Below, piece by piece: positions 17,501-24,251 of a stretch of 64,000 nt of DNA. The stretch is from JACRCT01 sp049841135 (GTDB lineage: Bacteria; Myxococcota; Myxococcia; Myxococcales; UBA5297), in NCBI GenBank assembly GCA_049841135.1, contig JASGHK010000004.1, positions 1,116,001 through 1,180,000 of the forward strand. Reading direction: 5' to 3'. A model generated the notes under the pieces. That model did no database searches, was not told the DNA's origin, and was given only the letters and a program-made list of their open reading frames with translations. Both the position numbers and the translations under genes were made by a program. The stretch's first letter is position 1. Each line of letters begins with the position of its first letter.

Positions 17501-20500
17501 ACAGGCGCGCTGTTGCGCGGGTAGGCCTCGACGGTCACCTCGGCGCTCGATAGGCGCTCTCCGTCGTTCGCAGTCAGTCGCAGCACATACGTGCCCGGAC
17601 CGCTGAAAGCGACGTCGGTGGCCTCGGCGGCGGGAGTGCCGAACGTCGCAGTGCCGGGGCCGCTGACCTGGGCCCAGGTGAGCGCGAGCGGTGCGGTTCC
17701 AGGCAGCCCGTCGTCGCAGGCGCTGGCGGTGAGCCGGAACGGATCTGGAAGCGTCGTCGCCCGAGGGGAATCCAGGTGGATGGTCGGCGCCTTGTTTTCC
17801 GCGAACGGCAGCGGGTAGTCCAACGTGCCGAGGGTGAGGCCGTACAGGCGCGGGCTCTCACCCTTGGTGGAGCGCTTGAAGGAGACGCTGATCTTCAAGT
17901 ACCGCCCGTTGGGCACGTTGAACGCCTGTCCGTTGGCCAAGATCGCTTCGGAGCTGAACGTCGAGCCGTCCTCGCTGCTCGCCGCCCTCAGAGTGAGCAG
18001 CCCGTCCCCGCACACCTGGGCCGACCACGAGGCTCTGCCCCACAGCGCCCCTGGCGTGCCGCTGTCGTGCACGAACGACCAGGTCCCACTCGGCGGGGAG
18101 CCGATGAGCGTGCTGCCGGTCATGTCGCTGTAGTTGTAGAGGTTGCCACCCAGGTCGACCGTGGTCAGCTCGACCGCGCCGACGTGCGTGACTCCGTCGG
18201 GCCCGAGCGGTCCGAGGTTCGGGTCGATGCGCGAGACGTTGCGCGTGTTGTAGTTCGTCGACCAGATCTTTCCCTGCGCGTCCACGGCCACGCCCGTCGC
18301 TCCCGAGGGGATGGTCACGTTGCCCACGAAGGTGCCGTCGTTCTTGAGGCGGCCGATGGTGTTCTGTCCCCACCAACTGTGCGCCACCCAGACGTCGCCC
18401 GAGCGGTCGATGGCGCAGCCCTGGGCCAAAGCGTACCCATGCGAGAAGCTTCCGAGCAGCGTGCCGTCCGGCGCGAACCTGCGAATCACTCCCTCGTAGA
18501 GCGAGGTGTTCCAGACGTTGCCTTGCAGATCGATGCACAGGCCGTAGCTGTCATGCCCCCAGCCCCGCCAGTTGCCTCCTTTCTGCCCGGTCAAGGGCAG
18601 CGCGGTGTCCCAGCGCAGCAGCGGGTTGGCCGACCAGATGACGCCCTTGCTGTCGATCAGACCGCCGTAGCCGCCGTGGACCACCGAGGGCTCATGTCGC
18701 TTGATCTGGCCGGTCCGGCCATCGAGGAGGTCGAACTCGCGGTTCCCGGTCCCGCTCACCCAGACGTCGTTGTTCGCGTCCACCGAGACGTGGCGGGTGC
18801 CCCAGGAGCTGACGCGCGTGTAGTTGATGATGCACTCGTCCTCGGCCGTGGAGACGCCCCCGTTGGTGTCGGCGCCGTTCAGGTTGCTCCATCGGCGCAC
18901 GTCGTTGAGACCACCTGAGGTGTCGATCTTCCCGTTGCCGTTGCGGTCGACGCAGCCGGCGTTCTCGACGAGGCCGATGCGCAGGACGCTGTTGCCGGCG
19001 CGGTTGGTGGCCCAGACGCTGCCGTTCTTGTCGACGGTGGTGCGCGACGGGTCCTTCGGCTGGCCGTCCGGCGAGGTCCAGTACTCGCCGAGGACCCGGC
19101 CCGTGTCCGTGTCGATCTTCACCACGGTGCCCTTGGTGGACACGGCGACCCAGATGAAGTGGAAGGCCGTCGTCTGGTCGCCGAGGCGCAGCTGGTTGCC
19201 GTCGCGCACGACGTTGATGAGCGTCTCGCCAGGCACCTGCTCGCCGGCGTCGATGGTGCCGCTCGCGCCCTGGCGCAGCACGGTCACCTTCATCTCGGCG
19301 CTTGCGGTCAGCTGCGAGTCCGAAGCCGTCAGCCGGAAGATGTAGGTGCCAGGCGCGCTGAAAGTCGCCTGCGTGGTCAGCGCCGTGGGGTCCAGGATGG
19401 TCGCCGTGCCAGGCCCCGAAACCTGCACCCAAGCGAAGCTCAGGGGTGCTGGCTTCCCGTCATCCGTGGCGTAGCCTTCGAGCGAAGCCAGCGCGGGCAG
19501 AGTGATCGTCTGGTCCGGGCCGGCTGTGACCGCCGGCGGCTCGTTCGATCGCACTACCTCGACGGCGACAGTGCTCGTCAGGGGGCCATAGAGGTTCTGG
19601 ATGGCGTCGGTCCAGGTCAGCGATACGGCGAAGCTCAGCGAGCCTGCGGGCTGCTGGAATCCGACCGCGTAGGTCAGCGGAAGCTCCACCGCCGTGCCGG
19701 CCGCCAAGCCTGCCCCAGCGAGTGAGACCGCCTGGCGCGAGCCGTCCGGGAGGGTGAGCGTCAGCGCGAGTGTCGTCGCCTCCGCGAGGCCGGAGTTGCC
19801 GATGCGCGCGACAAGCGCGGCGGATTCGCCGGCCTCGACCTTCGGCGCCTTCGCGCTCAGCTGCGCGTCGAGGACCGGCGCGATCTCCGCGGTCTGCTGC
19901 GAGCCCGTGAAGGGCCCGTAGCTGCCGCCCCAGGCGTCGGCCCAGGTCAGCGCGTTCGTGACGGTCAGCGGCAGTGCCGCAAGGGTGGCCAGCCGTGCGC
20001 GGTACGCCAGCTCGCTCTCGCCGTCAGCTCTCGGGGCGAAGGCAGGCGCCTGGACCGTGAAGGTGTGCGTCGCAGTCGCGAGCCCCGGCACATCAAAGGT
20101 GGCGGTCCCCGCCGGCGATCCGTCCGGATTGGCCACGCTCAGCACGACCGCGGTCGCGTCGGTGTCGACGAAGCTGTGGACGTCGAGGGTCGCGGTCGCC
20201 GTCTGGCTGGGAAGCAGCAGCGGCAGGCGGTGAGGCAGCGCTGCGAGGACTGGAGCGGGAGGCCGCACAACCTCCGTGCTCCAGGCCGAGGTCACCGTTC
20301 CGTAGTCGTTCCCGACCTCGTCCTGCCACTGCAACGAAGCCTGTGCCGCCACACTTCCCGCAACCATGGGCGAAGCGAGAGTGTGGGAAGCCTGGAAGCT
20401 CGCACCGGGTGCCAGGCTCGCCGGGACCGCCAGCGTGGCGGTGGAGCCCCCGAGCTCGAGCCGGAGCACGGGGCTCTTGGCAACGGCACGGCCCGAGTTG

Positions 20501-21534
20501 GTGATGGTGAGCGAGTAGACCAGCTCGCCGCCAACCTGGACGGAGGTCGGGCCGGAGATTCCGAGTCCCAGGATGGGCAGGTCGAGCACCGAAGCGGAGG
20601 CAAGGCTGATGGGCGTCATCGCCGCGCCGGCCGAGTCCGCGTAGGTCACGAGGCCGGAGGAGGTCAGGCTGGCGCCGTTCGCTGCAGCGAGCCGCGCGAG
20701 GTAGTCGGCGCTGGTCTCCGTGGCTTGCCGGGTCGCCAGCGGGGTGTATGCCCGCACGAACGACACCGACTGGCTCGCGTTCGCGGCGAGGGTCCCAACG
20801 ACCTGCTGCGCCGAAGCGGGCGTCGTGTCGACGAACTGCTCGGTAACCGCGACCTGCTGCGCCGCGCCGCTGCCCGTGTTGGTGAGGACGACGGAGACGT
20901 CATAGTCCTGCCCGGGCAGGACGACCGCCGGCTGACTCTGCGAGGCCGTGAGCTGAGGAGAGAGCCCGCCGAACACACCACAACCGTCAGCGAAGGCGAC
21001 CACCGTGCCCCAGCCCGGCTTGCCAGGAGTGGAGCCGTACCCAGGCTCGACGTCGACCACCGCGATGCCGGCCACGTTGCCGTAGAGGGCGCTCTTCGAC
21101 TTGGCAATGGAGGTCGCGACGAGCACGCCGATGCGGCCGGGGAGCGTCGTGGGCGGGAAGCTCTGGCCCGGCTTGGTGGTCCAGCAGCTCTGCGTCAGGG
21201 TCGCCGATGTCGCCGTCGGCTGACAGCAGGAGAAGGCGGCGAGCGAGTCCGCGAATCCCTTGAAGTCCGCCTGGGCAGCATAGTCGCCGCCCTGCACCTG
21301 GTTCTTCCAGGAGTGGCCCCAGAAGTTCACCCGGTCGCCGACCTTCAGGCCCGTAGGGTTGCCGCCCCAGACCACGAAGTTCGTCGAAAGGTAGTCGCTC
21401 GAAGTGACCGCCGCCTTAGCGGCGACGGATGACATGGCTCCCTGAAGCTCCGCAGCGTCTTTCGCGTCGCAGCCAGCCAAAGCCGTGATTGCGCACAGAA
21501 ATGGAGCAAGAGGCCGAGCGGTACGACGTTTCAT
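10894..21534 (-). CDS. Giant Rhs/YD-repeat lipoprotein with PKD repeats and C-terminal polymorphic toxin
   Basis: 3,546 residues; GAGGGG stands five bases before the ATG. A lipobox ALAGC puts the lipidated Cys at residue 22. The order is: a unique domain (about 45-190), CARDB-like beta domains (to about 650), and one PKD-like repeat. A beta-propeller-like segment with WSTNYNTRNVSRID-type repeats (DNA 19.26-17.8 kb) is next, then eight more PKD-like repeats (17.8-15.5 kb, each near 95 residues, TDDGLP and SGPGTATF motifs) and an Ig-like domain. The Rhs shell (15.2-12.1 kb, dozens of YD repeats) and Rhs core end at NRDPTGN (about 11.5 kb). The last 200 residues carry WDYWGGRDG, GNFNYGATG, LLRAAGG and YGDDPIDQ, which resemble polymorphic toxin type 44. 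It is probably a surface-anchored contact-dependent effector. The large PKD stalk is unusual for Rhs. Confidence 0.88.
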   Translation of the reverse strand: MKRRTARPLAPFLCAITALAGCDAKDAAELQGAMSSVAAKAAVTSSDYLSTNFVVWGGNPTGLKVGDRVNFWGHSWKNQVQGGDYAAQADFKGFADSLAAFSCCQPTATSATLTQSCWTTKPGQSFPPTTLPGRIGVLVATSIAKSKSALYGNVAGIAVVDVEPGYGSTPGKPGWGTVVAFADGCGVFGGLSPQLTASQSQPAVVLPGQDYDVSVVLTNTGSGAAQQVAVTEQFVDTTPASAQQVVGTLAANASQSVSFVRAYTPLATRQATETSADYLARLAAANGASLTSSGLVTYADSAGAAMTPISLASASVLDLPILGLGISGPTSVQVGGELVYSLTITNSGRAVAKSPVLRLELGGSTATLAVPASLAPGASFQASHTLASPMVAGSVAAQASLQWQDEVGNDYGTVTSAWSTEVVRPPAPVLAALPHRLPLLLPSQTATATLDVHSFVDTDATAVVLSVANPDGSPAGTATFDVPGLATATHTFTVQAPAFAPRADGESELAYRARLATLAALPLTVTNALTWADAWGGSYGPFTGSQQTAEIAPVLDAQLSAKAPKVEAGESAALVARIGNSGLAEATTLALTLTLPDGSRQAVSLAGAGLAAGTAVELPLTYAVGFQQPAGSLSFAVSLTWTDAIQNLYGPLTSTVAVEVVRSNEPPAVTAGPDQTITLPALASLEGYATDDGKPAPLSFAWVQVSGPGTATILDPTALTTQATFSAPGTYIFRLTASDSQLTASAEMKVTVLRQGASGTIDAGEQVPGETLINVVRDGNQLRLGDQTTAFHFIWVAVSTKGTVVKIDTDTGRVLGEYWTSPDGQPKDPSRTTVDKNGSVWATNRAGNSVLRIGLVENAGCVDRNGNGKIDTSGGLNDVRRWSNLNGADTNGGVSTAEDECIINYTRVSSWGTRHVSVDANNDVWVSGTGNREFDLLDGRTGQIKRHEPSVVHGGYGGLIDSKGVIWSANPLLRWDTALPLTGQKGGNWRGWGHDSYGLCIDLQGNVWNTSLYEGVIRRFAPDGTLLGSFSHGYALAQGCAIDRSGDVWVAHSWWGQNTIGRLKNDGTFVGNVTIPSGATGVAVDAQGKIWSTNYNTRNVSRIDPNLGPLGPDGVTHVGAVELTTVDLGGNLYNYSDMTGSTLIGSPPSGTWSFVHDSGTPGALWGRASWSAQVCGDGLLTLRAASSEDGSTFSSEAILANGQAFNVPNGRYLKISVSFKRSTKGESPRLYGLTLGTLDYPLPFAENKAPTIHLDSPRATTLPDPFRLTASACDDGLPGTAPLALTWAQVSGPGTATFGTPAAEATDVAFSGPGTYVLRLTANDGERLSSAEVTVEAYPRNSAPVVDAGPAQAVTLPVSALLAGTATDDGKPIGALTVAWSKVSGPGTVTFQNPAQAATEASFSAAGTYVLRLAADDSQLTASADVTVTVNPAPASNLPPVVSAGPAQAISFGSAAQLSGSVTDDGLPGGALSVSWSQVSGPGTATFAAPTSAATTATFSAAGVYVLRVSASDGALNASADTTVAVDVPLVPNQPPSISAGPVHSVTLPGLANLAGSATDDGLPAGSALAVAWSKTSGPGTVTFGSSSSPVTTASFSVAGSYVLRLTASDGQFTAWTETLVVVYPPASANRPPVVTVAPVAAITLPQNRVMLSGNVRDDGLPTGSSVSLLWSQVSGPTAATVASPSSASTFATVPAAGTYVFRLTASDSVLSARGEVSVTVLAVPGVNKAPVVAVSPDQTIQLPQREVTLTGTATDDGLPSGGLTGWWEQVDGPAAVSFAALADPTQVGVTLPYPGVYSLRYSVSDSILVSSALVKVTVLPDGANHAPVVSAGPSQTVALGDPATLSGSVRDDGLPAYQSLTAQWSQVSGPGTATFTQPTQVRTHATFTALGTYALRLTASDGEKEESSEVTVEVVPGNAVPVVAVGPDQALAYPNVTGTLTGSATDDGQPAGSILTYTWSLKQGPGGVTFGTSDQPTTTATFGFPGSYLVELTASDGEKSGSAQLVVTVGAPSGSLPTVAIESPLDGARMVSPTAIVGSVSEGAWQIEYALGGDDSEPQAWVAFGSGAGPVVSGTLGTLDTTMLLNGAYAVRLTAMTAAGNATDSIGVVVDKNLKVGNFTVAFTDLAVPVSGLPIELTRTYDSRDKSVGDFGVGWQLGIRNARVEKTAPIGRHWDETKEGYFALPTYCVRTTKATNVTVTFPDNRVYRFAARAKTECQWLVPIEETDVVYEPLPGTHGTLVVEGNPTVMLDTHVGLPGPVHLMNWDLSVYNPKGFVLTTEDGTVFHLEQGFGVKSVTDLNGNSLTITRDGIVHSSGKGVSFERDRLGRITTITDPAGNLLTYGYDERGDLRTFTDRESSTSKFTYDTTHRLLTIEDPKGIQPIRNEYDDAGRLIAHTDAYGKRIEYTHELAANTEVVTDRLGRQRTLEYDNEGNVLRETDALGRTTVRTYDAESNLLTETNPAGETTTHTYDALGNLTSTTDALGNVTRQEWGDCRKLIKTTDARGHSTVNEYERPLGSLCPTTLKSTTDAAGHVTSFVYDGGNLTSRTDALGHATGYVYDGYGNQTKGTNALGVATTFTYDSNGNRLTETATKTTPQGVETLVTRYSYDKNGRLLTRTDPDGTVSGTTYDVNGKRLTSTDKLGRVTSYEYDLMGRLTKTTFSDGTSESSTYDAEGRALTSIDRGGRVTGYEYDEVGRLTKTTYADGSTSQTGYDSAGRVSTSTDARGNVTSYGYDGAGRRTSVTDARGHLMQYAYDAAGTLASTIDAKNQVTTYEYDSVGNRVKTIFADATSRQTGYDALGRRTSETDQAGKVTQFGYDALGRLTTVTDALSHVTSYGYDERGNRISQTDANGHTTAFEHDALGRETKRTLPDGKYESKTYDVAGNLATRTNFLGQSASYVYDSGNRLTERRYPDGSVVTFGYTATGRRLWAQDGRGVTGYGYDERGRLISITYPDGRGLGFGYDAQGNHARLAATIGGLEYATTYSFDALNRLDTVTDAAGRSYVHGYDANGNRESLSHPNGVATGYGYDALNRLKSLDTKLGAYTIQGYAFTLGPTGNRTRIDEADGTFREFTYDDLYRLTGETATKAGAVQYAGGFAYDAVGNRLSQTKNGVLTSSSYDERDRLLSEGSATYGWDDEGNLGTKTGADGATYEWDFDHRLKKVTKADRTVVEHTYDADGVRVQTKTTKAGVTTVQNYLVDTSGALSHAVAETDEAGALKALYVRGDDLLAVIRASGTKYVHADGLGSIRKLTDESGAVTDSYTYNAFGELLEHNGSDPQPYMFAGEAWEGGTGLYYNRARWLDVGTGRFVSSDSYSGSNALPLSLHKYLYGNANPAMNRDPTGNMSLGETMAAVVVGSILASLAIPADSPFTHIHRACAVDEARCSRFESEGQAQLRALAVPPGADVDANIELAKKHFQDEFWFASMVEDRGAWDYWGGRDGYEQYAPYGNFNYGATGAAAGFGESVLLRAAGGYQIYTDTLSRLPRDSDGRPYIERGINYSQGWPWGDSPYGDDPIDQPWIKLGIEYFYCRHETSRCAPCP

Positions 21535-21762
21535 GAGGCCCCTCCGGATGCTGTCGGCTTGGACGTGAAGTGTTCAGCCGCGGTCGGTTGCGGAGCCTAC
21601 GAGGTCAGCGGCCGGCCTTCAACCGGCTTCAGTCACGTTCCACCCTGAGTAAACGCGCCCACCGACGGCCTACCCGGCGACCAGGCACTTCGGCGATGCG
21701 TGGGAGCGCCCGCGGCGATAGTGTCCGCTCTGCGACACGCCACGGGGGCAAAAGGACACGAC
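21535..21762. other. Intergenic region between divergent Rhs and S51-like genes
   Basis: No gene, repeat or clear promoter box seen. The Rhs ribosome binding site lies at its left end. An AAAGGA site preceding the GTG of the peptidase lies at its right end. Confidence 0.4.
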
Positions 21763-22935
21763 GTGCAAGGCTCCATCCTCTTCAACGGCAACGTCGTCCG
21801 CGAGGCGGACTTCATCACCCGCTTCAAGGACCGCATCCTCGCCTCCCACCACGAGGACAGCGCCATCCGCGCCTCCAAGAAGGTGCTGATGGTGACCGCG
21901 GCGTGGAAGAAGGACGAGTACAACGAGGGCCACATCCGCTCCGCCCTCAACGGCATCGGCGTCGCCTCGCACTACGACGGCAACGGCTTCGACACCAACA
22001 TCCAGAACCTGAGCGTCTACCACGACTTCAACCACTGGCGGGCCAAGGAGCCGGAGCTGCACCGGCAGTACCACGCCAAGCAGGACGTCATTAAGCAGAT
22101 CAAGCAGTTCTACCGGCGCAAGAACTCGCAGCTGGTGGCGCTGCTCAAGGAGCAGAACGCCCTCATCAAGCAGGCGTTCCCGGAGTCGAGCCTGGGCGCG
22201 GTGCTGCGCTACCCGGTGGCGTCGATGCGCAAGGACCTCTCCCAGCTCAACCCGCGGCAGATGCAGTTCCACTACTGGTGCCAGGACGCGCAGGAGACGA
22301 TGAAGAGCATCGTCGCCAACGACGCCAAGATGGTCGACATCTGCAACGAGCTCGACCTGTCCTTCCAGGCGGCCTCGGGGGTGGTGCAGAACCCCACCTA
22401 CCGCGAGATCAAGAAGCGGCTCGAGGAGCGGATCCTCTCCGCCAACTCCATCTTCATCTTCGGCGGCTACGTGGCGGTGCTCTACAACCGCCTCAACTTC
22501 TTCAAGCTCAAGGGCGCGCTGGTCGAGGCGCTCCGGCGCGGGACCAACTTCTACACGGTGAGCGCCGGCACCGGCGTCCTGTGCAACTCGATCATCCTCT
22601 ACAACGACTACGGCGACGACCGGCAGGTGGCCAAGGACTTCGAGTTCTTCGACAACGGCTTCGGGCTGGTCACCAAGGTGCAGGTCTTCCCGCACTGCAT
22701 GGACCGGATCAAGACCGACGACCCGGACAACCTGGCCTACCTCGCCCACCGCTTCCAGAGCGCCAACTGCGTGGGGATGAACCAGGAGTCGTACCTGCTC
22801 ATGGAGACCGTCCAAGAGCACGGCGAGGCCCGCGAGCGGGCGACCTCGGTGGGCGAGAAGGACGGCGTCTACCTCTTCGACCGCATGGGCCGGAAGACGG
22901 TCAAGCGCAGCGGCGAGCAGATCCCGCTCGACTGA
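21763..22935 (+). CDS. Peptidase S51-like / class I glutamine amidotransferase-like protein
   Basis: 390 residues from GTG 21763, chosen for AAAGGA six bases upstream; an in-frame GTG at 21700 has no such site. The protein has an N-terminal Rossmann-like half and a nucleophile elbow TVSAGTGVL (Ser267) after a glycine-rich strand (IFIFGGYVAVLYNR). This matches dipeptidase E / cyanophycinase-like S51 proteins, which use a Ser in place of the Cys of glutamine amidotransferases. The length is greater than dipeptidase E (about 230), with an inserted helical region (about 100-200: KQDVIKQIKQFYRRKNSQL). There is no signal peptide, so it is cytosolic. The substrate is not predictable. It stands alone, divergent from the Rhs gene. 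Confidence 0.65.
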   Translation: MQGSILFNGNVVREADFITRFKDRILASHHEDSAIRASKKVLMVTAAWKKDEYNEGHIRSALNGIGVASHYDGNGFDTNIQNLSVYHDFNHWRAKEPELHRQYHAKQDVIKQIKQFYRRKNSQLVALLKEQNALIKQAFPESSLGAVLRYPVASMRKDLSQLNPRQMQFHYWCQDAQETMKSIVANDAKMVDICNELDLSFQAASGVVQNPTYREIKKRLEERILSANSIFIFGGYVAVLYNRLNFFKLKGALVEALRRGTNFYTVSAGTGVLCNSIILYNDYGDDRQVAKDFEFFDNGFGLVTKVQVFPHCMDRIKTDDPDNLAYLAHRFQSANCVGMNQESYLLMETVQEHGEARERATSVGEKDGVYLFDRMGRKTVKRSGEQIPLD

Positions 22936-22966
22936 CCGCTGCCGGCGCGCGGCGGCCGGTCCCGCT

Positions 22967-23124
22967 GCCGGCGGCTGAAGCCGCGCCTGACTTCGCGAAG
23001 CCTGCCTGCGCAGGCTGGGTGGTCAGCAGATCAGAAGGCGCCAGCTGGGACGCCAGGCTCAAGTGTCCTGACCCAGCCCGCGCAGGCGGGCTTCGTCCTG
23101 TCAGGCGCGACTTCAGTCGCCGGC
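22967..23124. repeat. MITE-like palindromic element, copy 1
   Basis: 158 bp bounded by 25-bp terminal inverted repeats. The left end begins GCCGGCGGCTGAAGCCGCG and the right end finishes CGCGACTTCAGTCGCCGGC, with two mismatches over 25 bp. Inside are two further GC-rich hairpins (aagcctgcctgcgcaggct; agcccgcgcaggcgggctt). It carries no coding capacity. A second, inverted copy lies at 37142-37324. Confidence 0.8.
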
Positions 23125-23141
23125 TACCGCGGCGCCTTGTC

Positions 23142-24158
23142 TTAGTCGAGCAGCGGCGCCTGGCAGAGCGCGACGCACTTGCCGCCCTGGCAGCGGGCGA
23201 CGGGCCCGCAGGCGTCGACGGTGTCGCAGGAGTCGCCCGAGGCGAGGAAGGCGCTGCAGGTGCCGGCGCCGGCGTCCATCCGGCACCAGCCGAGCAGGCA
23301 GGACGCGCTCCCGCCGCCGACCAGCCCGCAAGCCTCTCCTACTCGCGGGCGCGCGGCGCACTTGCCGTCCTTGCAGAACGACTCCGGCCCACAGGCCGAG
23401 GAGGCCGTGCACGCCGTCCCGTCCGCGACCGGCGCCTCGCAAGTCCCCGCGGTGTTGGTCGCTCCGTCCTGACCGGCGCAGACCTTGCCGAACGCACAGG
23501 CGACCGCCTGGTCGCAGGCGCCGGACGAGACCGAGCCCAGCTTCCGGCAGGCCCCAGGAGTCGACTGGACTGGCTTGTCGCCCGCGCAGTACAGGCCTTC
23601 ATCGCAGTCGATCGATCCCACGCGGCACGAGCCGCCTTCCGCGACCGCTGCGGCACAGGTGCCGTTGAGGCAGTAGGCGCCCTCCTCGCACCGCACCAGC
23701 CCGCCGCACTCGAAGCCCACCGCTGCGCGCTGCACACAGGTTCCCGGACAGGAGCCGGCTGCGCAGAGCGTGCCCGGAGCGCACTCGACGCCGGTGTAGC
23801 AGGCCGAGCCGGCAGCCTGCTTGCCGGTGATCGCCTTGTCGCACGGATCGTCCTCGACGGGCTGCACGGCGCCGCACGGCAGATCCTCCAGGCGCTTGAG
23901 GCACGCCTCGGCGAGGTTCGGGTCGTAGGCAATCTTCCGGTCGGTCTCGAGCTGGGAGATGCCGGTGCACAGGTAGCCGCTCCAGGGCTGCCACGTGGCC
24001 GCGGCGACGTCTTCGGAGACGCCGCAGCGCACGTCGCGCGCCTCGAGCATGTCGAACTGCGCGTTGCAGAACTCGACGGCCGTGCGGCCAGGCTTGCAGG
24101 ACGCCAGCGACAGGGCGAGCACCAGAGCGGCAATGACGGAGACGAAGCGGGTCGGCAT
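23142..24158 (-). CDS. Cys-rich secreted lipoprotein
   Basis: 338 residues from ATG 24158. The signal peptide ends in a lipobox LASC (Cys21). The mature part begins with a helical domain (about 25-110: FCNAQFDMLEARDVRCGVSED, LEACLKRL-like helix). About eight short Cys-rich units then follow the pattern C-x5-C-x(5-6)-C with Gly turns (CAPGTLCAAGSCPGTC, CEEGAYCLNGTC, CDEGLYCAGDK, CGPESFCKDGKC, CGPVARCQGGKC). This EGF/disulfide-repeat style is common in secreted proteins of myxobacteria. The function is unknown; cell-surface location is inferred. It is monocistronic, with MITE copy 1 just after its stop. Confidence 0.7.
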   Translation of the reverse strand: MPTRFVSVIAALVLALSLASCKPGRTAVEFCNAQFDMLEARDVRCGVSEDVAAATWQPWSGYLCTGISQLETDRKIAYDPNLAEACLKRLEDLPCGAVQPVEDDPCDKAITGKQAAGSACYTGVECAPGTLCAAGSCPGTCVQRAAVGFECGGLVRCEEGAYCLNGTCAAAVAEGGSCRVGSIDCDEGLYCAGDKPVQSTPGACRKLGSVSSGACDQAVACAFGKVCAGQDGATNTAGTCEAPVADGTACTASSACGPESFCKDGKCAARPRVGEACGLVGGGSASCLLGWCRMDAGAGTCSAFLASGDSCDTVDACGPVARCQGGKCVALCQAPLLD

Positions 24159-24251
24159 GGGGCTGCAGATTACGGGATCTCTGCGGCGTTGGCCCAGCCC
24201 GAGCCCGCTGATTAGGATCGCTGCATTTCCACACGGCTCCGGGGAGTCGCC

